A stretch of 5,346 nucleotides of DNA from Dehalococcoidia bacterium. GTDB lineage: Bacteria > Chloroflexota > Dehalococcoidia > GIF9 > AB-539-J10. The position numbers and the translations under genes were made by a program. Below are positions 1 through 5,224 of this stretch, piece by piece (positions within the stretch are counted from its first letter, which is position 1; each line of letters starts with the position of its first letter). Location of the stretch: the NCBI GenBank assembly GCA_030669525.1, contig DAOVDO010000081.1, forward strand, positions 1 to 5,346, in the 5' to 3' direction. The notes beneath the pieces are model-generated. The model was not told where the DNA came from, made no database searches, and saw nothing but the letters and a program-made list of their open reading frames with translations.

Positions 1-687
1 GATGTAATAAAATTTGCTGCTACCGGAGGGGTTATGGACCCTGTAAGCATTCCTGGAGCTCAAGAATTTTCTGATGAAGAAATGGAAGTAATCATCAAGG
101 AAGCAAATAGAGTAGGAAAAAGGACTGCGGCACATGCGCAAGGAACTGAGGGAATAAAAGCAGCTATAAAAGCCGGGGTAGGTTCCATAGAGCATGGAAT
201 AATATTAGATGATGAATGCATAGATTTAATGAAGGAAAAGGGCACGTTCTTTGTTCCCACCCTGGCAGCTGTCTATTGGATCATCGAGAAAGGCGTTGAA
301 TCAGGAATACCTGAACATGCTGTGGAGAAGGCCAAGTCCCTGTTCGACATACATATACAAAGTTTTAAGAAAGCTCTAAAAGGCGGAGTGAAAATAGCAA
401 TGGGGACTGATGCGGGGACACCTTTTAACAAACATGGGCGCAATGCATTTGAGTTAGAATTAATGGTAAGGAACGGGATGTCTGAAATGGAAGCAATTAT
501 TGCCACTACCAGGATAGCTTCAGAAGACCTGAGAATATCAGACGAAGTCGGGACAGTAGAAGAAGGAAAACTTGCCGATATAATCATTATGGAAGGAAAC
601 CCGCTAAATAACATTGGCTTGTTGCAGGAAGAGGAAAAGATTAAAACAGTTATAAAAGATGGATCGATAGTGGTCAGGAGGACTTAA
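1..687 (+). CDS. Amidohydrolase family protein (HutI/prolidase-like), 5'-truncated by the window edge
   Basis: Reading is open from base 1, so the ATG at 34 is internal: the preceding residues DVIKFAATGGV are a recognisable family block. The visible part is 228 residues. Numbered from the first visible residue, K4 of DVIK sits where this subfamily has its carboxylated, metal-bridging lysine; H45 (AAHAQG) and H65 (SIEHG) are metal ligands; D137 (MGTDAG) is the catalytic aspartate; HGRN at 145-148 is a further conserved element. The tail (GTVEEGKLADIII, then GNPL) is the standard C-terminal beta-sandwich return. The N-terminal HxH metal motif lies outside the window. Known members hydrolyse cyclic amides, Xaa-Pro or other dipeptides, or imidazolonepropionate; the substrate here cannot be read. 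No signal peptide can be assessed. Hand counts of four 60-base rows give about 39% G+C, lower than about 49% in two rows of the next gene. The family call is secure; the exact reaction is not. Confidence 0.93.
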   Translation, partial: DVIKFAATGGVMDPVSIPGAQEFSDEEMEVIIKEANRVGKRTAAHAQGTEGIKAAIKAGVGSIEHGIILDDECIDLMKEKGTFFVPTLAAVYWIIEKGVESGIPEHAVEKAKSLFDIHIQSFKKALKGGVKIAMGTDAGTPFNKHGRNAFELELMVRNGMSEMEAIIATTRIASEDLRISDEVGTVEEGKLADIIIMEGNPLNNIGLLQEEEKIKTVIKDGSIVVRRT

Positions 688-706
688 TCGACTCTATTCC
701 ACGGAG

Positions 707-749
707 GGAGGTGATGCCTATGAAACAAAAGACACTCGGGAAAGACTAA
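707..749 (+). CDS. Candidate nine-codon leader ORF with a perfect Shine-Dalgarno
   Basis: GGAGGTGAT at 707-715 is a full 9-base complement of the 16S rRNA 3' end. Eight bases after its GGAGG core an ATG at 720 opens MKQKTLGKD and stops with TAA at 747-749. A closer in-frame ATG at 714 overlaps the Shine-Dalgarno and is a less likely start. The mini-ORF is in the same frame as the following dctP gene but is separated from it by stops at 747 and 774 and by a second ribosome binding site. It could be a translated leader affecting dctP expression, the remains of an older start region, or chance. No codon run (for example of one amino acid) points to a classical attenuator. Confidence 0.3.
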
Positions 750-764
750 GGAAGAAAATTTAAG

Positions 765-772
765 AAGGAGGT
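765..772 (+). promoter_or_regulatory. Ribosome binding site of dctP
   Basis: AAGGAGGT lies four bases before the ATG at 777 (five bases counted from the GGAGG core). It is a strong, slightly close site and fixes the start, which also gives a complete lipoprotein signal peptide. I found no convincing sigma-70 promoter in the 89-base gap upstream, so co-transcription with the amidohydrolase gene is possible. Confidence 0.75.
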
Positions 773-776
773 TTAG

Positions 777-1907
777 ATGAGAAATAAAATACTGATGTTG
801 GTGTTATCGGTAGTGGTCATCGCAAGCTTCGTTGTCGTTGGCTGTGCCCCCGAGGCAGCGCCGCCTGAGAAGGAGGCAACTCCAGAGCAAGAGGTAATTA
901 CCTGGGTAATGCAGGATTTCTTTGCACAAGGTCTACTTTGTTCAGAGGGTGGGAGATGGCTATCTGAAAGACTCGAGCAGCTTGTTCACACACCCAAGTA
1001 CCGCCTCGAAGTTGACTATCACTATGCCGGTGAGATAGTACCATCAGCTGAGACGCTTTCTGGTGTGATGAGTGGCACTATTGACTGTATGCACGGTTGG
1101 ACAGGTTTCTGGAAGGGGACAGACTCCGCCTTTACACTTTTTGCCTCTTTCCCTCTTGGTATGAATATGGAAGACTTTGCCATATGGATGTACGCGGGTG
1201 GTGGCCAGGAATTGTGTGACGAGTTTGCAGCCCAGTATGACCTCAAAGGCTTTATGAGTGTTGCTGGTGGGTGTGAAAGCGGAATGTGGAGCAATGTTAA
1301 AATAGAGGACCTCGAAGACTATGAAGGATTAAAATGCCGCGTCCCTGGCTTTGGGGAGGATGTTTTATCAGCATGTGGCGCTGAAACCACTGCCTTGCCT
1401 CCTGAGGACATATACCTGGGAATGGATAGAGGAATTGTAGACGCTATTGAGTTCGCTTGGCCATGTGTTGATATAAGCATGGCATTTCAGGAGGTTGCTA
1501 AGTATTGGGTTGCGCCAGCATGGTGGCAGCCGATGAGCATACAAATGTTCTGGATCAACTTGGCCACTTGGGATGCACTACCCGACGAGCTGAAGCCGTT
1601 AGTCGAGGAGGCCTGTGCTGCCAACTCCTTTCAGGCTCTGGCATTCTTTGAGCACGAAAATATAACTGCAATCAAAGAAGTCCAAGATTATGGTACAGAG
1701 ATAACTAAACTCTCACCAGAGACCATAGTATCGCTGCAAGATATGACGAACCACTTGCTGGAAAGTGAGGCGGCGAAAAATCCTTGGTTTGCCAAAATAG
1801 CAAAATCTCAGTATCAATTCTTGAAGGACTATAATACCTGGCGCTGGATGATGACCCCGTTTGGGCACGGTTTGGTTCGAGATAAATGGCCTGACTTCGT
1901 TGATTGA
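777..1907 (+). CDS. dctP: TRAP transporter solute-binding lipoprotein (DctP, FcbT1/TakP-like)
   Basis: This is the extracytoplasmic solute receptor of a TRAP (ion-gradient-driven) transporter. The 376-residue protein begins with a lipoprotein signal: a basic start, a hydrophobic stretch at 5-21 and lipobox VVGC with the lipidated cysteine at 23. A Pro/Glu/Ala-rich tether follows to about residue 40. The rest fits the DctP fold. R188 in LKCRVPGFG is at the position of the conserved arginine that binds the substrate carboxylate. RGIVDAIEF (218-226) corresponds to the family's G-x-I/V-D-A-x-E-W block, with Phe in place of the usual Trp. FWKGTDSAFTLFASFPLGM (111-129) and the run up to AGGGQEL (140-146) match the COG4663 (FcbT1/TakP-like) branch, whose known ligands are 2-oxoacids and other monocarboxylates or chlorobenzoate. 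Length is normal for the family. Eight cysteines lie in the mature domain (55, 104, 147, 166, 187, 200, 230, 280), many for an exported protein. The two permease genes follow directly. The ligand is not determinable here. Confidence 0.95.
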   Translation: MRNKILMLVLSVVVIASFVVVGCAPEAAPPEKEATPEQEVITWVMQDFFAQGLLCSEGGRWLSERLEQLVHTPKYRLEVDYHYAGEIVPSAETLSGVMSGTIDCMHGWTGFWKGTDSAFTLFASFPLGMNMEDFAIWMYAGGGQELCDEFAAQYDLKGFMSVAGGCESGMWSNVKIEDLEDYEGLKCRVPGFGEDVLSACGAETTALPPEDIYLGMDRGIVDAIEFAWPCVDISMAFQEVAKYWVAPAWWQPMSIQMFWINLATWDALPDELKPLVEEACAANSFQALAFFEHENITAIKEVQDYGTEITKLSPETIVSLQDMTNHLLESEAAKNPWFAKIAKSQYQFLKDYNTWRWMMTPFGHGLVRDKWPDFVD

Positions 1908-1928
1908 TGGTCTGCAGAAAACGGATAA

Positions 1929-1990
1929 GGCTTCTTTCTGAGGGAGTCCTCTTAAGGACTAGCTTATGAGGGCTTCCTTCGAGGAAGTCT
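1929..1990 (+). promoter_or_regulatory. Tandem intercistronic RNA hairpins between dctP and dctQ
   Basis: The 89-base gap contains a degenerate direct repeat: 1929-1951 (GGCTTCTTTCTGAGGGAGTC...) and 1971-1993 (GGCTTCCTTCGAGGAAGTC...). The downstream copy folds as a 9-bp stem 1970-1978/1982-1990 with loop TCG, including two G-U pairs. The upstream copy can fold as 1929-1936/1941-1948 with three G-U pairs. An alternative perfect stem AGTCCT/AGGACT (1945-1950/1955-1960, loop CTTA) shares bases 1945-1948 with it, so the two exclude each other. No T-run follows, so none is a rho-independent terminator. In binding-protein-dependent transporter operons such hairpins commonly protect the binding-protein mRNA and lower permease expression. 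That role is inferred here. Confidence 0.6.
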
Positions 1991-1996
1991 GAGAGT

Positions 1997-2512
1997 TTGC
2001 AAGTGAGTATAGCGCATTCTATTGTTGCGAAGTTGGATACCATCTCTGAATGGACAGGGAAGATAGTTAAGTGGTTCATCATTTGTCTGATGTTGGTGGT
2101 GCTCATAGAGGTGGTGGGAAGAAAAGTATTCAACAATCCTTTTTCTTGGAGTACCATCACTGCGAGCTTCTTCTTTGGTTATTTCTTTATGCTAGGATTT
2201 GGCTACACACTTCTCTATAATAGGCATGTAAATGTACCCGTTCTCTACGAACGTTTCCCAGAGAAGCTGAAGTATGTAGTTTCCATAGTTTTGCTAGGGC
2301 TTTTTGGTTGCGGCTTTTGTATTATTTTTATATACGCTGCAATACCAGTTGTCATTGAGTCTTGGCGGCATATGGAGCAGTTTCAGGGTATATGCCGCTT
2401 CAACATATCGCATTTCAGAACCGTGATACCAGTGGCATTTTTGTTGCTACTTCTTCAGTTGATCTCGCATATTATTAAACACATAGCTGCTCTTAAGAGG
2501 GTAAACCTGTGA
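1997..2512 (+). CDS. dctQ: TRAP transporter small permease (DctQ, FcbT2-like)
   Basis: Small membrane subunit that pairs with the large permease. From the TTG at 1997 the protein is 171 residues; a GTG at 2003 would give 169 and has GAGAG at 1991-1995 seven bases upstream, so it is an equally good start. The TTG would use GAGGAAG at 1981-1987. There is no in-frame ATG nearby. Four hydrophobic segments are visible at about 24-42, 52-73, 92-118 and 143-165, as expected for DctQ. The family signatures GRKVFNNPFSW (41-51) and RHVNVPVLYERF (76-87, normally H-V-x-V-D) are present. Style and context fit COG4665. The stop codon overlaps the start of the next gene (GTGA at 2509-2512), indicating translational coupling. 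One of the two possible ribosome binding sites lies inside the 3' arm of the preceding hairpin, so initiation may be throttled. Confidence 0.93.
   Translation: MQVSIAHSIVAKLDTISEWTGKIVKWFIICLMLVVLIEVVGRKVFNNPFSWSTITASFFFGYFFMLGFGYTLLYNRHVNVPVLYERFPEKLKYVVSIVLLGLFGCGFCIIFIYAAIPVVIESWRHMEQFQGICRFNISHFRTVIPVAFLLLLLQLISHIIKHIAALKRVNL
2494..2512 (+). promoter_or_regulatory. Coupled start of dctM: AAGAGGG site and GTGA overlap
   Basis: AAGAGGG at 2494-2500/2501 lies inside the end of dctQ about eight bases before the GTG start at 2509. The GTG shares bases with the TGA stop of dctQ at 2510-2512. This arrangement decides the dctM start and implies near-stoichiometric synthesis of the two permease subunits. 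Confidence 0.75.
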
Positions 2513-3831
2513 CTCCTCTCCAACAGACCATTATTATGTTCCTCGCCCTACTAGTGCTTCTCGTCGCAGGGCTTCCTCTGGCTATCTCCTTAGGCAGTCT
2601 TGGCCTGATGCTTGGGTTGCTATGGGTAGGACCTGACTGTCTTACGATGTTCGCGTATCGTTGCTATGGGATCATGGCAAATTTGGTTCTTATAGCTATA
2701 CCCCTTTTTGTCCTGATGGCCAGTTTCTTAGAAAGGTCAGGCATTGCAGAGGTAGCTCTCGATGGAATGCGTAATATAACAGGCCCTTTGAGAGGTGGCT
2801 TAGTAATAGCAGTGGTCTTGACGTGTACACTAATGGGCGCTGGCACTGGAATTATTGCTACCGGAATTGTCACTATGGGGCTTGTAGCCGCACCTAGTAT
2901 GCTTCGCTACGGCTATCAGAAGGAGTTGACCACGGGTGTCATTTGTGCTGCAGGAACGCTGGGCATCTTAATCCCTCCCAGTATAATGTTGGTTTTCATG
3001 GGATCTCAAACGGGTCAATCAGTAGGTAAGCTTTTTATGGCGGGCGTTGGCCCCGGGTTGCTCCTTTCCTGTCTGTATATCGCCTACGCACTAATTAGAT
3101 GTGGTATTAATCCAGAGCTAGGTCCCCCTGTGCCCATTGAGGAAAGAAGGGCAGTCCCAGTAAAAAGGCGGTTGCTATTGTTTACAAAGGGCGCTCTGCC
3201 TATGTTGGTGCTTATTTTCGCGGTGATAGGATCCATATTCTTAGGGATAGCCACTCCTACCGAAGCTGCTGCTGTAGGTGCGTTCATAGCTTTGCTGATG
3301 ATGGTTGTTTATGGCAAGTTCAGTTTTTCAACCATGAATGACGCGGTTAAGGAAACCTTGAAAGTAACCTCAATGGTGATGCTGGTCCTTGTTGGTGCTA
3401 CTTGCTTCACAGGCACGTTTATACGTATCGGTGGTGGAGAAGTTGTCCGGGCGTTTTTGCTGGCATTGCCAAATAAATGGGCCATCTTGGCCGTAATGAT
3501 GGTCATCATCTTCGTGCTGGGCATGTTTATCGATTGGCTTGGCATTCTATTGCTGGTTGTCCCCATCTTTATGCCTATAGCGACTCAACTTGGTTTCGGC
3601 CCGCTATGGTTTATAATGGTTGTGGCTGTCAATTTACAGATGGCATTTTTGACGCCACCGCTTGGCTATGCACTGTTCTTTATGAAGGGAACTGCACCAC
3701 CGGAAGTAACAATGATGCATATCTACCGCGGCATCGTTCCTTTTGTTGCTCTTCAGCTGCTTGGTTTAATCATAGTTATCCTGTTTCCTCCAATTATTAC
3801 TTGGCTTCCCAGTGTGATGTTCGGTAGGTAA
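2509..3831 (+). CDS. dctM: TRAP transporter large permease (DctM, FcbT3-like)
   Basis: Large membrane subunit that carries the substrate and the coupling ion. The 440-residue length is standard for the family. Hydrophobic segments run nearly throughout, roughly 6-40, 56-74, 97-128, 142-165, 174-196, 228-268, 286-304, 326-357, 365-391 and 404-432. Hallmark blocks occur in order: IPLFVLMASFLERSG (64-78), GTLGILIPPSI (149-159, the proline-containing transport hairpin), RCGINPELGPP (197-207, typical of the COG4664 FcbT3 branch), GIATPTEAAAVGA (246-258) and the second hairpin LTPPLGYALFFMKG (381-394). The start is a GTG overlapping the dctQ stop. The FcbT-type features agree with the TakP-like binding protein upstream, so the three genes form one complete TRAP system. 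Known relatives take up 4-chlorobenzoate, 2-oxoacids and other monocarboxylates; the substrate here is unknown. Confidence 0.96.
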   Translation: MTPLQQTIIMFLALLVLLVAGLPLAISLGSLGLMLGLLWVGPDCLTMFAYRCYGIMANLVLIAIPLFVLMASFLERSGIAEVALDGMRNITGPLRGGLVIAVVLTCTLMGAGTGIIATGIVTMGLVAAPSMLRYGYQKELTTGVICAAGTLGILIPPSIMLVFMGSQTGQSVGKLFMAGVGPGLLLSCLYIAYALIRCGINPELGPPVPIEERRAVPVKRRLLLFTKGALPMLVLIFAVIGSIFLGIATPTEAAAVGAFIALLMMVVYGKFSFSTMNDAVKETLKVTSMVMLVLVGATCFTGTFIRIGGGEVVRAFLLALPNKWAILAVMMVIIFVLGMFIDWLGILLLVVPIFMPIATQLGFGPLWFIMVVAVNLQMAFLTPPLGYALFFMKGTAPPEVTMMHIYRGIVPFVALQLLGLIIVILFPPIITWLPSVMFGR

Positions 3832-3890
3832 ATAGTCATGAAGCCATTATGCAGACATTCTTGAGGGGGGTTTAACTTACATCATGTACA

Positions 3891-3896
3891 AAGGAG
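3891..3896 (+). promoter_or_regulatory. Ribosome binding site of the MBL-fold gene
   Basis: AAGGAG ends eight bases before the GTG at 3905 and supports this start over any later ATG. The 73-base gap after dctM shows no terminator-like stem with a T-run and no clear promoter, so the gene may be transcribed with the TRAP genes. A run of six G at about 3865-3870 is the only other notable point in the gap. Confidence 0.75.
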
Positions 3897-3904
3897 AATA
3901 ATAA

Positions 3905-4738
3905 GTGGCAATTCAAATTACTACGTTAACTGAAAATACGGCTAGTTGGCTGGGTCTTCTTGCTGAATGGGGAGTAAGCATTTTACTAGAAGCCGATAAC
4001 TATAAAGTTCTGCTAGATACAGGCTCAAGCTTTGTGGCAGCTTACAATGCCATTGCTATGGGAATAGACCTATCGCAAACTGATGAGATTGTCTTTAGCC
4101 ATGGCCATGATGACCATACAGGGGGTTTGCTACACGTGCTCAAAATGATGAAAAAACAGGTCGAGATAATTGCTCATCCAGACATATGGGCAGCCAAGTA
4201 CTACCAGACTCCCGAAAAGCGGTATCGGTACATAGGAGTGCCTTTCCCTCGAGAAGCAGCAGAGAGTCTGGGTGCTTCTTTCAATTTAACTAAGGGCCCG
4301 GTATGGATCACTGATAATATTGTTACCAGCGGCGAAGTGCCCATGGTCACTGAATATGAGAACATTGATACTAGTCTATATGTTAAAGAAGGCAATGATT
4401 TCAAGCCTGACCCACTATGGGACGACCAATCACTTTTCATCAAATCTGGCAAGGGACTAATAGTCATTTTGGGTTGCGCCCATAGAGGTATAATAAATAT
4501 CCTAAACCATGCCCAAAAATTAACCGGCGTAGAATCTATCTATGCAGTAATTGGCGGTACCCACCTCGGATTATCCTCGCCGCAACATGTGCAGTTTGCA
4601 ATTGCTGAACTGAAGCGCTTTGGCATCCAGAGACTCGGGGTATCCCATTGCACTGGTTTGCCAGTAGCTGCTCTTTTAGCTCATGAATTCGGGGATAAGT
4701 TCTTCTTCAACAATGCCGGCACCCGCTTCAACACTTAA
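3905..4738 (+). CDS. Metallo-beta-lactamase-fold hydrolase (COG1237 type)
   Basis: This 277-residue protein has the di-metal site of the metallo-beta-lactamase superfamily: D38 in LLDTGSS, then SHGHDDHTGG with H66, H68, D70 and H71, then GCAHRGI (C191, H193), GGTHL (H220) and SHCTG (H248, C249). The late GCAHRGI, GGTHL and SHCTG blocks are the mark of COG1237, whose members are often named 7,8-dihydropterin-6-yl-methyl-4-(beta-D-ribofuranosyl)aminobenzene 5'-phosphate synthase after the archaeal MJ0301. For bacterial members that name is usually not backed by experiment. The GTG start is supported by its ribosome binding site and by the ITTLTENTAS opening, which fits the family's usual N-terminus. 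No signal peptide or membrane segment is visible, so it is expected in the cytoplasm. It is the last gene before a strong terminator. Substrate unknown; a link to the compound imported by the TRAP system is inference. Confidence 0.93.
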   Translation: MAIQITTLTENTASWLGLLAEWGVSILLEADNYKVLLDTGSSFVAAYNAIAMGIDLSQTDEIVFSHGHDDHTGGLLHVLKMMKKQVEIIAHPDIWAAKYYQTPEKRYRYIGVPFPREAAESLGASFNLTKGPVWITDNIVTSGEVPMVTEYENIDTSLYVKEGNDFKPDPLWDDQSLFIKSGKGLIVILGCAHRGIINILNHAQKLTGVESIYAVIGGTHLGLSSPQHVQFAIAELKRFGIQRLGVSHCTGLPVAALLAHEFGDKFFFNNAGTRFNT

Positions 4739-4763
4739 GATATTTAGCAGGAGAAAGAGCAGC

Positions 4764-4785
4764 GTGAAAACTGCCACTGTTTCAC
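4764..4785 (+). repeat. Weak hairpin between the MBL gene and the terminator
   Basis: GTGAAA (4764-4769) and TTTCAC (4780-4785) form a 6-bp stem around a 10-base loop. It has no T-run. It may be part of the 3' mRNA structure or may be chance. Confidence 0.25.
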
Positions 4786-4806
4786 CTATTGCCTCCTTGG
4801 TTTATA

Positions 4807-4850
4807 GACCCCCAGGTTTGGTACTTCCTGGGGGTCCTTTCCTCTATTTT
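4807..4850 (+). terminator. Rho-independent terminator after the MBL-fold gene
   Basis: GACCCCCAGG (4807-4816) and CCTGGGGGTC (4827-4836) form a perfect 10-bp, G+C-rich stem with a 10-base loop. The pyrimidine-rich, T-heavy tail CTTTCCTCTATTTT (4837-4850) follows. It lies 68 bases after the MBL stop and marks the end of the + strand transcription unit. No comparable T-run exists on the other strand, so it works in one direction. Confidence 0.88.
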
Positions 4851-4863
4851 ACGCTGTGCGTAA
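4849..4863. repeat. Short perfect inverted repeat TTACGC-TGT-GCGTAA
   Basis: Two 6-base arms (4849-4854 and 4858-4863) surround a 3-base centre. The repeat starts within the terminator's T-run and ends exactly where the next inverted repeat begins. It could be an operator-like protein site or a small hairpin; function unknown. Confidence 0.4.
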
Positions 4864-4904
4864 TCGAGGTTATGATGAATAGGGTAGTCGTAATAACCGA
4901 TCGA
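4864..4904. repeat. Imperfect inverted repeat TCGAGGTTAT / ATAACC(GA)TCGA
   Basis: The left arm is TCGAGGTTAT at 4864-4873. The right arm ATAACC-GA-TCGA at 4893-4904 is its complement with a two-base bulge. The spacer is 19 bases. Arms this long may form a stem in RNA, but there is no following T-run on either strand. Role unknown. Confidence 0.4.
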
Positions 4905-4996
4905 GTTTGAAGATGGCTCTAATCTTGCTGAATGGAGAAGGCTCTTTTTGCAAACATTTTGCTAACAAACTGATTGACATGCCCCAGCACCAGATG
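4905..4996. other. Intergenic stretch without a recognised gene
   Basis: No credible reading frame or RNA gene is seen. The stretch contains a TTGACA at 4974-4979 with no good -10 element at 16-18 bases, a repeated GGCTCT at 4914 and 4940, and a tiny GCAAA-CAT-TTTGC stem near 4950-4962. None is enough for a functional call. Confidence 0.4.
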
Positions 4997-5224
4997 CTAC
5001 CCTAGATACAAAATGAGTCCGGCCCCCAAACCATAAACCATGTCATTGTATCTGAAGACATGTTCTGGCACACCAGGTTTCGGTCTTCGGAGGATGAGCC
5101 AGGCACGACGTCCCATATAGTCTGAGATGGTTACGCTGGCCGCTCCGACACCCCAACCTACGATGGGACACAGCTAACCACAAAGGCTACCACCGACGGG
5201 GAGCGTCAAAATACCAGCTACGGC
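4997..5224 (-). pseudogene. Probable remnant of a membrane protein gene, interrupted by an amber codon
   Basis: Read on the - strand from 5224 to the TAG at 4999-4997 the frame gives about 75 codons broken once by TAG at 5176-5174. Before the stop it reads AVAGILTLPVGGSLCG. After it a 58-codon open run contains PIVGWGVGAASVTI, then a charged loop (DYMGRRAW ... RRPKPGVPEHVFRYND), then MVYGLGAGLILYLG and the end. The alternation of Gly/Ala-rich hydrophobic segments with a basic loop looks like the C-terminal part of a polytopic membrane protein. A single TGG-to-TAG change would explain the break. Further upstream the frame meets a TAA at 5227-5225 and loses protein character, so a frameshift or truncation is also likely. 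I do not recognise the family. A short intact ORF starting at the internal ATG (5116, MGRRAW...) lacks a ribosome binding site that I can see. Confidence 0.45.

Noticed and set aside
34..36. ATG at 34 as the true start of the amidohydrolase.
   Set aside because: The frame is open to the window edge, and the residues before it (DVIK, ATGGV) are conserved family motifs including the metal-bridging lysine, so the gene is truncated by the window.
1945..1960. The AGTCCT/AGGACT stem as a terminator within the TRAP operon.
   Set aside because: The stem is only 6 bp and no T-run follows, so it cannot be called a rho-independent terminator.
1705..2160. A 151-codon open frame on the - strand covering the end of dctP, the gap and the start of dctQ.
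   Set aside because: It is antisense to two well-supported genes, has no domain-like pattern and no ribosome site, and arises from reverse reading of the TRAP genes.
3477..3827. A 116-codon + strand frame inside dctM.
   Set aside because: It is an out-of-frame reading of a strongly conserved part of the large permease (including the TPPLG hairpin) and has no family features.
3838..3864. An eight-codon mini-ORF (MKPLCRHS) between dctM and the MBL gene.
   Set aside because: No Shine-Dalgarno precedes its ATG, unlike the mini-ORF at 720.
4683..4910. A 75-codon + strand frame overlapping the end of the MBL gene; a GTG at 4764 with AGGAG at 4748-4752 could start a 49-codon version.
   Set aside because: It runs straight through the strong terminator stem and tail, and its translation has no recognisable pattern.
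4974..5008. TTGACA at 4974-4979 as the -35 of a promoter.
   Set aside because: The sequences at normal spacing (CTACCC/TACCCT) are poor -10 elements, TAGATA is 23 bases away, and no + strand gene follows.
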